From positions 1-50,785 of the forward strand of contig JAJRZA010000025.1 of the NCBI GenBank assembly GCA_024275485.1: DNA of 50,785 bases. The letters run 5' to 3'. The DNA is from Candidatus Krumholzibacteriota bacterium. GTDB lineage: Bacteria; Krumholzibacteriota; Krumholzibacteriia; LZORAL124-64-63. Position numbers and translations under genes: made by a program. Position 1 is the stretch's first letter. Every line of letters begins with the position of its first letter. The notes below the pieces were generated by a model. The model had not been told where the DNA came from, did no database searches, and saw only the letters and a program-made list of their open reading frames with translations. This document shows positions 35,761 to 45,245 of this stretch, piece by piece.

Positions 35761-36184
35761 TGATTCTGTGATGAACCTCCAGAAACCGTGTATGATTGCA
35801 GCCGGGCATTTGGCATTTGTGGCGGGCGATGGTTAATACCCGGCGTCTGGTTACCGGGGGAATCGACGTTGCATTGCGCTGGTCTTCCTGTTTGACCTGG
35901 CAATCGCATTGGACGCGTTCCAGGTCGTTTTTGCCAATTTCCAACTCACCTTTGCTCGTTTGCACCGTCGCCGATTCACACTCCGGACAATGATGAATAT
36001 GAATTTGTGCCGAAGGCCGGGAGTTTGCGGTGAGTTCCCCCCGGGGGGAGGTATTTTGAACATCTTTTTCCAAAAAAGAAACCATGATTTCCAGCAACGC
36101 TTCAACTTTTTCAGTGGGCACATCCCGGCGTTTTCGCACTTACGCCCACATGGATTCATACCGCGCAAATTGAGTCGGCTCCAT
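35761..36184 (-). pseudogene. Broken HNH endonuclease gene (13E12/DUF222-type)
   Basis: A frame starting at ATG 36184 reads MEPTQFARYESMWA, hits TAA at 36142-36140, then continues in the same frame with VRKRRDVPTEKVEALLEIMV. Later it has a Cys-rich segment (HCPECESATVQ, QCDCQ) and the HNH start RRRVLTIARHKCQMPGCNHT followed by RFLEVHHRI. It breaks off at about 35760, before the second half of the HNH fold. Both the nonsense codon and the lost end make it inactive. It lies between two gene-end hairpins. Confidence 0.65.
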
Positions 36185-36210
36185 TTCCATGGGCCAAGGA
36201 CTGCCGAGAT

Positions 36211-36238
36211 TGGGAGTCGCCTGAACCGGCGACTCCCA
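36211..36238. terminator. Hairpin after the arsM gene
   Basis: TGGGAGTCGCC (36211-36221) and GGCGACTCCCA (36228-36238) form a perfect 11-bp stem with a 6-nt loop, 10 bp beyond the arsM stop on the minus strand. There is no U-run. It probably terminates arsR-arsM. Confidence 0.55.
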
Positions 36239-36247
36239 TCGCACTAC

Positions 36248-37033
36248 CTATTTCACTCCACGCACGGTAATACTCAAAACACGGGCACCACCGTCAAGAA
36301 ATTGTCTGGCTTCCTCTTTACCGAGAATGCTCTCGAGCAGAGATTCCGGCAGTTTGATTTCCCGGGATTTCAACACCTCGATCTCTCGAAATCCGGCTTC
36401 TTCGATGGTTTTCAAGTAAGTGTCCTTCTGCTGGGCGCCAGCCACACACCCAACATAAGCGATGGCTGCCTCGGCCAAAGCCTGCGGCAACTCCCCTTCC
36501 AGAACAATATCCGATATGGAAAAATGCCCACCCGGTTTGATAACCCGATGGATTTCCCCAAAAGCCTTGGCCTTGTTGGGCACCAGATTCAGGACGCAGT
36601 TGCTGACCACCACATCCACCTCGGCATCCGGCAGGGGAATCTCTTCGATTTCCCCAAGGATGAATTCCACATTGTCGTAGCCAAGACCAGCGGCATTGCC
36701 GCGGGCCTTGTCCACCATATCGGAAACCATGTCCAGGCCAATGAGACGACCGTCTGGTCCAGCTTCGGCCCGGGCCACAAAAATGTCGTTGCCTGCGCCA
36801 CTGCCCAAGTCCAGAACCGTATGACCCTTTTCTATGCCCGCAGTTTCGGTAGGCAGGCCGCAGCCCAATCCCAAATCGGCATCGGCCAAATATCCTTCGA
36901 GTTTTCCGTAATCCTCGGAAAAGGAAATATTGTCCCTGTCGGAACCGCAGCCGACACCGCAACAACCGCCTGATTGACGAGCGATCTCACCGTAATTATG
37001 TTTCACGATTTCTTTGAACTTGTTCGAGTTCAT
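36248..37033 (-). CDS. arsM: Arsenite S-adenosylmethionine methyltransferase
   Basis: Protein of 261 aa of the ArsM family, methylating As(III) to mono-, di- and trimethyl forms. The SAM motif [10 protein letters not shown] is at 74-83. The three As(III)-binding cysteines expected from ArsM structures are present: C58 (LGCGLPT), C146 (SNCVLN) and C196 (GCVAGA). A fourth cluster, CCGVGC (24-29), lies at the N-terminus. AAAGGA precedes the ATG. The start overlaps the end of the ArsR gene by 38 bp, so both are one transcript under the dyad at 37388-37418. No arsenite pump or arsenate reductase lies nearby. Confidence 0.93.
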   Translation of the reverse strand: MNSNKFKEIVKHNYGEIARQSGGCCGVGCGSDRDNISFSEDYGKLEGYLADADLGLGCGLPTETAGIEKGHTVLDLGSGAGNDIFVARAEAGPDGRLIGLDMVSDMVDKARGNAAGLGYDNVEFILGEIEEIPLPDAEVDVVVSNCVLNLVPNKAKAFGEIHRVIKPGGHFSISDIVLEGELPQALAEAAIAYVGCVAGAQQKDTYLKTIEEAGFREIEVLKSREIKLPESLLESILGKEEARQFLDGGARVLSITVRGVK

Positions 37034-37379
37034 GATCTTTTCCTTTCAACCCACAACAACCGAAACCAGCAAACAAAAGCAGGAAACCAGCCTGTGCCCT
37101 GTTCAGTGTTTCGTTGTCGAGGCAGTAACATGTTCGGGGACCATCGATCTCGCCTTTGATCAGGCCAACCCTTTTCAACTCTTTCAAATGCTGGGAAACC
37201 GTCGACTGGGAAAATGGCATCCGTTCGACGATATCTCCGCAAATGCAGCTGCTCCGCTCGGCCAGGATCTGCAGAATCCTGATGCGACCGGGATGGGACA
37301 AGGCCTTGGCCAAATCGGCTAGCTGGATCAGGTCCGGCGTGAATTCCTGTTTGGTCTTTCGTTTGTCTCTCGAGCTCAT
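36996..37379 (-). CDS. arsR: ArsR/SmtB-family metalloregulatory repressor
   Basis: Protein of 127 aa with a winged-helix fold ([40 protein letters not shown]). A CxC at C45/C47 (SCICGD) lies where ArsR proteins carry the metal-sensing ELCVCD motif, and further pairs C84/C86 and C108/C109 could complete an As(III) site. AAAGGAGAT precedes the ATG at 37379. A perfect dyad overlaps this ribosome-binding region, so the protein probably represses its own operon until arsenite or a similar thiophile binds. Confidence 0.92.
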   Translation of the reverse strand: MSSRDKRKTKQEFTPDLIQLADLAKALSHPGRIRILQILAERSSCICGDIVERMPFSQSTVSQHLKELKRVGLIKGEIDGPRTCYCLDNETLNRAQAGFLLLFAGFGCCGLKGKDHELEQVQRNRET

Positions 37380-37387
37380 GAGATCTC

Positions 37388-37418
37388 CTTTATCGTTAAT
37401 CGTAAATTAACGATAAAG
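37388..37418 (-). promoter_or_regulatory. ArsR operator (13-bp perfect dyad)
   Basis: CTTTATCGTTAAT (37388-37400) and ATTAACGATAAAG (37406-37418) form a perfect inverted repeat with a 5-bp spacer, directly upstream of arsR; the near arm includes the ribosome-binding sequence. On the minus strand TTGCGG about 17 bp before TAATTT could be the promoter, with its -10 inside the dyad. Confidence 0.75.
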
Positions 37419-37547
37419 TAGAGATCCCGCAAGGGTAAATTATGTTTTTATGTGGCTTTTTGTGTTTTTTTATGATAAAATAACAAAAATTAGAGAAAAA
37501 ATCATGCAAGTTCTCGTGCAAACCAGCTCTTTTCGATTTCAGGAGCC

Positions 37548-40500
37548 ATGATGTTTCGCTCAACTATTTCCCCTGCGGCCATCCTTTTAAGCAGCCTGCT
37601 GCTTGTTGTCGGGGACACCGCCAACGGCCAAAATTTTCAAAAACTTCCCAACAACCACCCGAAGGGTCCCGTCCTCAATACCAAAACCGATCGCACCCGC
37701 ACCACTTTCCGCGCCACCGGCGACAGCAAGCGAGGCGACAATCCCTTCCAGGACGTGGATTTCACCCTTCAAACCAAGCAGGCCACCGGCGAAACCAACT
37801 CCATTGCCTCAGTTATGGATCCAGAAATCAAGGCCATGGTCGAATCCCTCAGCGATCCTTTTTATCTGCGCAAACTGGAAAACAAAAAAGCCGGAAACAC
37901 ACCCAGCGGCCGCGTTCCCATGCTGGGCGGCCCTCGCAGGGAATTGTCGGCCAAGGAAATTCCCCAGCGCGATCTTCCCTGGACCAGCGACATCCTGCTG
38001 GCCAACCCCACCAACATGAACGACGAATATGTCTCCCTGGCCGAAAGTCCCCTCACCGGCAACCTGTACGCGGTCTTCGCAGCCAAGGATTTGGGCGGCA
38101 CCGACCGGGACATCCACATTGCCCAGTCCACAGACCAGGGCCTCACCTGGTCCGTCATCGAGATGCCGTCCTTCAGCCAGGACGAGTACCAGCCTGAAAT
38201 CGCCATCGACTTCGCCGGCTACATACACGTGACCTGGATCAGGGACGACGGCTGGATTCTGCGATCGCGCACCAGCGCCCCCGACGATACCAGCGACTGG
38301 GCCTGGGTCCGCGGCCTGGGTACCGAAGAAACCCACGCCACCCCTTCGATCGCCGTTTCCGGGGCCGGTGATTTCGCCACCGTCTTCATCGCCGCCGGCT
38401 GGTTGACCGTGAACTGGGACCTCTACCAGTACGAGTGGACCCTCATTTTCATGTACTCCACCAACGGCGGCCAGACCATCACCTACGACTATTTCAACCC
38501 CGACGGCTATCAAGATCTCTGGCCGGACGTGGCCATCAGCAACGGCCTGGTGCATTTCCTGAATGCGGAAGTGGACTATTACAGCGGGGAAACCGAAATC
38601 CTCATGGCCAGCGACACCTACAACGGCAGCTTCGGAAACCTGGGCTATTTCACCGGTTACACCAGCAACAACACCGGCTTCCCCCAGGTGGCCTGCCAGG
38701 ACGAAAACGTCTACATCGTCTTTCAGGAAGATTACACCGACGGAATGATTGCCGATGGCGACATCATCTACGTCTACAGTTGGGACTCGGGCCAGACCTT
38801 CTACGGCCCCTTCGGCATGGTCGCCGATGAATACGAGAGTGTGGGACCCTCGATTTTCACTCGCGATGGAGTCGTGGGCGTCCTGTGGCTCGACGCACCG
38901 CCCAACGCCGATGAATTCTGGCTTGGCAGCCGCCTGGGTAGCGGATACGGTCACACCGACCTCTTCGGCTCCGTGGAACTGGTCAGCGATGAACCCAGGG
39001 TCGAACCCATGTTTCACTCCTGCTTCGGTACCGCATCCACCGGCCGCATGCACGCCGCCTGGATCGACCGTCGCGATTTTGCAACCCAGGGGCACAACGT
39101 TTACACCAGCAGTCGCCAGGTGGCGGCCAACCTGGCACCCTTCACCCCCACGGGCTGGGACACCGTCCTGGTGGCCAACATGATTCGTGGCCAGCGCAGT
39201 CAGGGTTTCCTGGCCGCCGGCGATACCACCTTCGTCAGTTTTGCATTCCTCAACAATGGCCTGGCGGACATCACCGAGAGCTTCCTGCTGAACCTCAAAC
39301 TCGATGGCGTCACCCTGGCCGAATGGTCCCTGGACGGCGGACTGGGCACCGGCACCTACGTCCCCATTGAAGATTTTCCACTGGTAGTTTCGGCCGGACG
39401 TCACAGTCTCACTTTCAACCTTGATATCAACGGGGAAGTGGACGAGGCCGACGAGCTGGACAACCAGTTTACCGAGTTCTACACCTGGGTGGATGGCGAC
39501 CCAGCCCTGCGGCTGAATCCCAACCATCTTACCAAGACCATCATCCCCGACAAATCGCGCTTTGAGGCATTGCGGCTGGTGAACAATCCCATCCTGCGCA
39601 ACGAAGCCCAATTGCCGATCATTGACGGGCCGCTGGCCGAAGCCATCTCCAACAGCCGAAACGAAGACCTTCTGCGAGTGATGATCGTGCCCACCGAGCG
39701 TCTCGATCCCGTGGCCATGGGTCTGGCCCTGCAGGGTGCCACCAGATCTACCCGCCGTGAAGTGATCACCGGCGCCGCAAAATATCAAATGGGCCGCACC
39801 TATGCCAAATTGCAGCCGCAATTGAACAGTTTGGCCCTGGCTGGTCGCGGTGGTGAACCCCAACCCCTCTGGTTGACCGGCACCATAACCATGGAAATGA
39901 CCGCTGCGGCAGTGGAAGAACTGGCCGGAAATCCCGAAGTGGGACTGCTGTGGCTGGACAATCAAAAAAGTGAAACCTTTGGAGAAATAGGCAAATCCCA
40001 GGCGCGGGCTCTGGACTCAAGGGCCAACGCCTGGCACATCGGCCGGATTGGTGCGGATCAAGCCTGGGCAGCCGGTCTGACCGGCAGCGGAATCGTGGTT
40101 GGCCATCTCGACACCGGCATCGCCTACGATCATCCCGATCTGGTCGGCCAGATGTGGGACGGCGGGCCCACCTATCTTCACCACGGTTACGACAGCGTGG
40201 ACGATGACGACGATCCTTATGATGGTGATGTCGACTTTTTCCATGGCACCCACACCGCAGGCCTCATCGCCGGCGACGGCACTGGCGGCACCGCCACCGG
40301 CGCCGCCCCGGATGCCACCTTGATGGCCTTGCGGGCCATGCCCGGTTACATGAACGACATGATCGAGGCCTTGCAGTTCGGCCTGGACAACGGAGTGCAC
40401 CTGTTCAGCCTGAGCGGTGGTTGGGGGCTTGGTTCGGACAATGTGCGGGCCACCAACCGCTACAACGCCGAGCTTTTGTTGAGCATTGATGTACCCTGGA

Positions 40501-41594
40501 TCTGCGCCGCCGGCAATGGCGACAACTATGGCGGTCACAACCCCGTGCCCACGGACATCGCCAGTCCAGGCGACTGCCCCGGCCCCTGGTACCATCCCAA
40601 CGGTGGAGCCACCGCTGTAGTCACCGTTGGAGCTTCCATGTCCGACAATACCATGTGGCCCTACAGCAGCTATGGCCCCACCGAATGGAATTTGGAAAAC
40701 ACCAATGGGGATACCGACTACCACGATTATATCTGGCCTGCCGGGCTGATGAAACCCGACCTCACCGCCCCAGGCGGCGACATCACCAGCTGCACCGGCG
40801 GCGGGGGTTATGTCACCTATTCAGGCACCAGCATGTCCACTCCACTGGTGACGGCCGCATTCTGCCTGGTTTGGAGTGCCGAACCGGCCCTCCTGGTGCC
40901 CCAGGTCTGCGAATTGCTGGAAACCACCGCCACGGATTTGACCCAGTCGCCCGCTTCGGTGGGCCGGGACAACTATTCAGGAGCTGGTCTGATCAACATC
41001 ACGGCGGCCATGGACCAACTGCCCACCGCCGAGCCGGAGTATTTTTGGATCTGCAATGACGGTGACTTGCCCCTGATCATTTCAGATGCCGCCTGGAGTT
41101 CGACGTGGCTGGAAATCATCACCCCGACCACTGCCATCGCCCCGGGTGATTCCATCCAGGCCGTGGCCATGATCGATCCCGAAGGATTGTCCGAAGGCCA
41201 GTACTTCGACACCGCATTGATCAGCAGCAATGATCCTGCATCACCTCACAACCTGATGGTCACGTTGATCTATGGCAATGGGACCAGTGCCGTGGATGAC
41301 GAGGTGCCGACCCCGCACCTGGCCGGTTTGCGCAACCACCCCAACCCCTTCAACCCCCGCACGGTGTTGAAATTCAGGACCGGCAGCCAGGCCAAAGTCA
41401 CACTGGGTGTTTATGATCTGCGTGGGCATCTGGTGCGCAATCTGGTGCAGGATGTCCTGCCTTCTGGAATTCATGAAGTGCTCTGGGATGGTCTGGATAA
41501 TTCCGGTTTGGCCGTGGCCAGTGGGCAGTATTTTGCTCGTCTGCGCCAGGGGGACTCGGACCCGGTGACGCGAAAATTGTTGTTGGTGCGTTGA
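37548..41594 (+). CDS. Giant secreted subtilisin-like protease with BNR-like and CARDB regions and sorting tail
   Basis: Protein of 1348 aa. Signal peptide ~1-27. Residues ~140-530 have Asp-box/BNR-like repeats (STDQGLTWS, STNGGQTITYD, WDSGQTFYG), suggesting a propeller. A CARDB-like domain follows (~545-650). The S8 domain spans ~835-1170 with catalytic D855 (HLDTGIAYDHPDL), H899 (FHGTHTAG), oxyanion N990 (AAGNGD) and S1095 (SGTSMSTP). The end is a FlgD-Ig-like tail with HPNPFNPRT. The protease thus comes after a long N-terminal extension that may bind substrate or act as a propeptide. Two tandem ATGs (37548, 37551) are possible; AGGAG spacing favours the second slightly. It lies alone behind an AT-rich leader, divergent from arsR. 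Confidence 0.9.
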   Translation: MMFRSTISPAAILLSSLLLVVGDTANGQNFQKLPNNHPKGPVLNTKTDRTRTTFRATGDSKRGDNPFQDVDFTLQTKQATGETNSIASVMDPEIKAMVESLSDPFYLRKLENKKAGNTPSGRVPMLGGPRRELSAKEIPQRDLPWTSDILLANPTNMNDEYVSLAESPLTGNLYAVFAAKDLGGTDRDIHIAQSTDQGLTWSVIEMPSFSQDEYQPEIAIDFAGYIHVTWIRDDGWILRSRTSAPDDTSDWAWVRGLGTEETHATPSIAVSGAGDFATVFIAAGWLTVNWDLYQYEWTLIFMYSTNGGQTITYDYFNPDGYQDLWPDVAISNGLVHFLNAEVDYYSGETEILMASDTYNGSFGNLGYFTGYTSNNTGFPQVACQDENVYIVFQEDYTDGMIADGDIIYVYSWDSGQTFYGPFGMVADEYESVGPSIFTRDGVVGVLWLDAPPNADEFWLGSRLGSGYGHTDLFGSVELVSDEPRVEPMFHSCFGTASTGRMHAAWIDRRDFATQGHNVYTSSRQVAANLAPFTPTGWDTVLVANMIRGQRSQGFLAAGDTTFVSFAFLNNGLADITESFLLNLKLDGVTLAEWSLDGGLGTGTYVPIEDFPLVVSAGRHSLTFNLDINGEVDEADELDNQFTEFYTWVDGDPALRLNPNHLTKTIIPDKSRFEALRLVNNPILRNEAQLPIIDGPLAEAISNSRNEDLLRVMIVPTERLDPVAMGLALQGATRSTRREVITGAAKYQMGRTYAKLQPQLNSLALAGRGGEPQPLWLTGTITMEMTAAAVEELAGNPEVGLLWLDNQKSETFGEIGKSQARALDSRANAWHIGRIGADQAWAAGLTGSGIVVGHLDTGIAYDHPDLVGQMWDGGPTYLHHGYDSVDDDDDPYDGDVDFFHGTHTAGLIAGDGTGGTATGAAPDATLMALRAMPGYMNDMIEALQFGLDNGVHLFSLSGGWGLGSDNVRATNRYNAELLLSIDVPWICAAGNGDNYGGHNPVPTDIASPGDCPGPWYHPNGGATAVVTVGASMSDNTMWPYSSYGPTEWNLENTNGDTDYHDYIWPAGLMKPDLTAPGGDITSCTGGGGYVTYSGTSMSTPLVTAAFCLVWSAEPALLVPQVCELLETTATDLTQSPASVGRDNYSGAGLINITAAMDQLPTAEPEYFWICNDGDLPLIISDAAWSSTWLEIITPTTAIAPGDSIQAVAMIDPEGLSEGQYFDTALISSNDPASPHNLMVTLIYGNGTSAVDDEVPTPHLAGLRNHPNPFNPRTVLKFRTGSQAKVTLGVYDLRGHLVRNLVQDVLPSGIHEVLWDGLDNSGLAVASGQYFARLRQGDSDPVTRKLLLVR

Positions 41595-41614
41595 AACCGG
41601 ATCACAAAGAATCG

Positions 41615-41639
41615 GGCCCGGGAAAACATCCCGGGCCCA
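41615..41639. terminator. Bidirectional hairpin terminator
   Basis: GGGCCCGGG (41615-41623) and CCCGGGCCC (41631-41639) form a perfect 9-bp GC stem with a 7-nt loop, midway between the convergent subtilisin and SUMF1-lipoprotein genes. It has no U-run. Confidence 0.6.
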
Positions 41640-41665
41640 AACCAATACTCCAAAATGACAGCCTG

Positions 41666-44089
41666 CTAGTTTCCGCTCAACACCACCCTGAATCCGGTGT
41701 CGTAAGCTGCGTTGCTCGGATTCGCGGCACTGCGTGCAGCACTTCGGCAATCTTTCGCGGGGCTGAAGAAATAGCCACCCCGGATAATCCTTTCAGTCCC
41801 AAACAAGGGTCCAGGAGGATCTTCAGCAGGAGGGCCCTCGTTGTAGTAGTTGGGCCTCATCCAGTCATTGACCCATTCGCGCACATTGCCGTGCATATCG
41901 AACAAGCCCCAGGTATTTTCAACCAGCTGCCCTACCTCTTGACTCCAGCCACCACTGCCCAAATCATACCAGCAAATGGTATCCAGATCAGGGGAGATAC
42001 AATGATCTTCCTGTAGCTCAAGAATGTCGATGTTGTTGGCATAGGCATTTCCAGAACCAGCCCGACAGGCATACTCCCACTCAGCCTCCGTTGGCAGACG
42101 AAAACCGGCAGCCGAAGCAGGATGATTGATCCCACAGACCCAGGTGATATGACTGTAGGCTGGCTCCAGCCCACGGTACATGCTCAGCCAGTCACAGTAT
42201 GAAGCAGCTCCATACCAGGAAACTTCCTTGACCGGTTGATCGGGCACCGGAGTGCTGAAAAGTCCAGCTTCAAAGAAAATTTCCTGGTCGCCGTCGTCAA
42301 GATCCAGAAGCTCCACAGTGGAACCGTCCAAGTTGTCATTGACCCCAAAACGATCTGCTGTAACGTAACCATTGTCATAGGCCCATTGGGCCATGGCGAT
42401 GTATTCACCATTGGTGACCTCGGTCGCCTTCATGATGAAATCGCGGCTAATATTGACCGTATGACGAAATTCAAAACCGGAGCGACAACCCTCAAATTGA
42501 CCACTGCCCATGGAGAAGCTGCCGGCACTCAACGATACCAGATCCAGCAATTCCACATAACGGGTACTGAACACAAGATTGTTATCGCCTGAGAAAGTGG
42601 CGGCACTCGGAGCAGGCTGCATATATCCGGCAACAGCGCCCCAGGTGATGGTGTAGTCTCCGTCTTCGGTGATGGACAAGGTCGTCATTCCGGTGCCGGA
42701 CTCGCTGTAGCCACCTGGACCGGTAATATCCCAGGTGATGGTCTCGGTGGCAGGTTTGGGATTCACATGAAGGGTGTTGGCACCCTGCTCAAATTGACCT
42801 TCAAAAACCAGACCATGATCGGCAGCCAGGGTTTGGCTGCTGGCAGCAGGAACGCTCCAGCCGGTGATATCAGTCCAGGTGATGGTGTAGGATCCGGCAT
42901 CGAGGCCGTCCACCAGCATCTCGCCGGTGCCGTCCAGGCTGTAACCATCCGGACCGGTCAACTGCCAGGCTGCATCCAATCCCATGGGAAGAGGACGCAC
43001 GGTGATGGCAGCTTCAGCGGAAATCGTGAAGGTGATATCACCGGCGGATGGCAAATCCTGACTTGACCCATCAGCGGGCACCCAACCATCCAAAGCCAGC
43101 CCCTGCACCGAATAGGTGCCGGGCCGCATCCCGGACATGCTGGTGGTGCCGGAACCATATTGCACCGTTCCGGTGGGTCCGGTCAAAGTCCAGGGAAGAT
43201 CGGTTTCTCCCAGAACCGCATTCAGATTGATGGAACCCTCAAGCGGGATGTAGGTCCCGTTGATGGTGAACAACAAACCCTTTTCGAGATGAACGCTGAG
43301 GGTCCCCGGTTCTGGTTTGGTATACTGATCCACATCATTCCAGGTGACTGTATATAAACCGTTACCGCTGTCCTTTATATCCACTTTGGCACGGCCATTG
43401 CCCGCAACACCGAACCCATTAGGACCTTCAAGAGTCCAGCCGGCATCGGTTTCTTCGGGTACCGGATTGATAAGCAATGTGCTGTCCGGAAAAGAATACT
43501 GGCCCACTACATACATGGGAAGCAAAGCACTCAAGGACACAACGAGGCTGTCAGGAGCATCAAAACCCTCCACCTCAAACCACTCCACACCATAAGATCC
43601 GGGAACCAGATTGACCAAGGTGGTATCGCCACTGGCGGTGAGGTCAAACCCTTCAGGCCCAAGCATACGCCAGTTGACATCAAGGCCGACAGGCTGGACG
43701 CTCACCAGCGTTGTGCCCGGTTGTGGCAGGTAGATGGCGGAAAAAATCAGGTTGCTGCCACTGTCCAGGGTTTGCTGCAAAGTACTGGGGCGAGGCTCAT
43801 TCCAACCATCAAGCTGCGGCCAGGAAATGGTGTAGTCACCCGGGACCTGACCGCGAAGGTGGTAATTGTTTTCCCCGGAAATGCTTTCCCCGCCAGGAAG
43901 AGTCAACGTCCAGGGTACGTTCAACTCGGTAGGACCGGCTTCCACGAAAACATCCCCATCGCCTCCGGTGGGATCGGTTTCGGTGATATCTGCGGTGGTG
44001 GTCTCGTCGTCGGAACAACCCACCAGGGCCAAACCCGCCAACAGCACCATGAAAATAAACAAGGATCGGAATGAATGCCTATTTGGCAT
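41666..44089 (-). CDS. Lipoprotein with ~six repeat modules and SUMF1/FGE-like domain
   Basis: Protein of 807 aa. Lipobox LVGC with Cys25 followed by Ser suggests outer-membrane sorting. From ~45 to ~515 there are about six modules of ~75-80 residues with the pattern W.LTGP.G...G.G......YT.TW..V.G...P (for example TWDITGPGGYSESG and AAWQLTGPDGYSLDG), close to PEGA-like repeats. Residues ~520-807 are an SUMF1/formylglycine-generating-enzyme fold (MKATEVTNGEYIAMAQWAYD, GFRLPTEAEWEYACRAGS, GLFDMHGNVREWVNDW, GTERIIRGGYFF). After RGG the segment is YFFSPAKDC, lacking the first active-site Cys of true FGE, so it is probably a binding or structural member. GGAGGC precedes the ATG. Confidence 0.85.
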   Translation of the reverse strand: MPNRHSFRSLFIFMVLLAGLALVGCSDDETTTADITETDPTGGDGDVFVEAGPTELNVPWTLTLPGGESISGENNYHLRGQVPGDYTISWPQLDGWNEPRPSTLQQTLDSGSNLIFSAIYLPQPGTTLVSVQPVGLDVNWRMLGPEGFDLTASGDTTLVNLVPGSYGVEWFEVEGFDAPDSLVVSLSALLPMYVVGQYSFPDSTLLINPVPEETDAGWTLEGPNGFGVAGNGRAKVDIKDSGNGLYTVTWNDVDQYTKPEPGTLSVHLEKGLLFTINGTYIPLEGSINLNAVLGETDLPWTLTGPTGTVQYGSGTTSMSGMRPGTYSVQGLALDGWVPADGSSQDLPSAGDITFTISAEAAITVRPLPMGLDAAWQLTGPDGYSLDGTGEMLVDGLDAGSYTITWTDITGWSVPAASSQTLAADHGLVFEGQFEQGANTLHVNPKPATETITWDITGPGGYSESGTGMTTLSITEDGDYTITWGAVAGYMQPAPSAATFSGDNNLVFSTRYVELLDLVSLSAGSFSMGSGQFEGCRSGFEFRHTVNISRDFIMKATEVTNGEYIAMAQWAYDNGYVTADRFGVNDNLDGSTVELLDLDDGDQEIFFEAGLFSTPVPDQPVKEVSWYGAASYCDWLSMYRGLEPAYSHITWVCGINHPASAAGFRLPTEAEWEYACRAGSGNAYANNIDILELQEDHCISPDLDTICWYDLGSGGWSQEVGQLVENTWGLFDMHGNVREWVNDWMRPNYYNEGPPAEDPPGPLFGTERIIRGGYFFSPAKDCRSAARSAANPSNAAYDTGFRVVLSGN

Positions 44090-44221
44090 TGTCTTGCCTC
44101 CACATGCCCGAATTGAAGCCTAAGTTATCAACCAGCTAAAAGTACCTTTTTGCTCAAGGGGAGGCAAGGCAATTTACCTGGAGAAAAAAAACTTGGAGAC
44201 TTCCGGAACTTATGCCCGGAA

Positions 44222-44250
44222 TTGCAGTTTGCTTCCAGTTGCACTAATAT
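44222..44250 (+). promoter_or_regulatory. Promoter of the Gld-like ABC operon
   Basis: TTGCAG (44222-44227), a 17-bp spacer, and TAATAT (44245-44250), with about 45 nt of leader to the ATG at 44300 and GAGGAG as ribosome-binding site. This is the best sigma-70-type promoter in the window. Confidence 0.6.
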
Positions 44251-44299
44251 TGGCGCAATTATCCTTTTCAACCTTTCCAACCCCTGAGGAGTCTTCGCT

Positions 44300-45244
44300 A
44301 TGATCGAGGTTCGTGGAATCACGAAATCCTTCGGGACCATGCGCGCGCTCGACAACGTATCGTTCCAGATTGGCCAGGGCGAGATCCTGGGCTTTCTGGG
44401 TCCCAACGGTGCCGGTAAGAGCACAACCATGAAGATCATCACCACCTTCCTGGCTGCTGACCAGGGAACCGTTACGGTGGATGGGGTCGATGTCCTGGAG
44501 AATCCGCTGGACGTGCGCCGGCGCATTGGCTACCTGCCCGAAAACGTCCCCCTTTATTTGGACATGAATGTCCACGAGTACCTTAAATTTGTGGGCCAAG
44601 CCCGGGGACTCGGCGGCGGGCGGCTCAGCGAGCGCCTCGACTGGTGTGTCGAAGCCTGTGGTCTGGTTACGGAATACAAAAAAAACATCGGTGAACTGTC
44701 CAAGGGATTCAGGCAACGCACCGGCCTGGCCCAGGCCCTGATCCACGATCCGGATATCCTGATTCTGGATGAGCCCACCAGCGGCCTCGATCCGCTGCAG
44801 ATCATGGGCATCCGCGAACTCATTCGCAGCCTTGCCGGCAAGAAGACCATCATTTTTTCCACCCATATCCTGCAGGAAGTCAAACCTGTCACCGACCGCG
44901 TGGTGATCATCAACGAGGGTCGCCTTATTGCAGATGGCAACATCAACGACATCACCCGTCAGGCCATGGTCACCAACCGTGTTTATTTTGCGGTGGACCA
45001 GGATATCTCCTCGGTTGAGTCCGCTCTGGCAACCCTGTCAGGTGTGGGATCTTTCAAGCCTCAGCCTGTGGCGACTGGATGCCGATTTGAAGTGCGCGGG
45101 GAATTCGACACCGATCTGGTGGGTGCCCTGGTTGGCCTGGCTGCCGAGCATGGCTGGCAACTGAAGGAACTGAGCGAAACACCTTATTCCCTGGAAGACA
45201 CCTTCATTTCCTTCATCCAACATTCCGGCAAGGGGGTGGCTTAA
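44300..45244 (+). CDS. ABC transporter ATPase, GldA-like
   Basis: Protein of 314 aa. Walker A GPNGAGKST (~34-42), signature-like LSKGFRQRTGLAQAL, Walker B ILILDEPTSGLDP, and switch His in FSTHILQEV. The C-terminal ~80 residues form the extra domain seen in ABC-2 exporters and GldA. It powers the permease encoded next (stop and start separated by one base), with the GldG-like and DUF4340 genes after it. In Bacteroidetes, GldA/F/G support gliding and surface-protein functions; in other phyla the same cluster is widespread with unknown cargo. Confidence 0.9.
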   Translation: MIEVRGITKSFGTMRALDNVSFQIGQGEILGFLGPNGAGKSTTMKIITTFLAADQGTVTVDGVDVLENPLDVRRRIGYLPENVPLYLDMNVHEYLKFVGQARGLGGGRLSERLDWCVEACGLVTEYKKNIGELSKGFRQRTGLAQALIHDPDILILDEPTSGLDPLQIMGIRELIRSLAGKKTIIFSTHILQEVKPVTDRVVIINEGRLIADGNINDITRQAMVTNRVYFAVDQDISSVESALATLSGVGSFKPQPVATGCRFEVRGEFDTDLVGALVGLAAEHGWQLKELSETPYSLEDTFISFIQHSGKGVA

Positions 45245-45245
45245 C

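Noticed and set aside
37809-39965. Long antisense open frame (718 codons) under the subtilisin gene
   Set aside because: Gly/Val/His-rich composition typical of the complement of a C-ending-codon gene; no signal, domain or ribosome-binding site.
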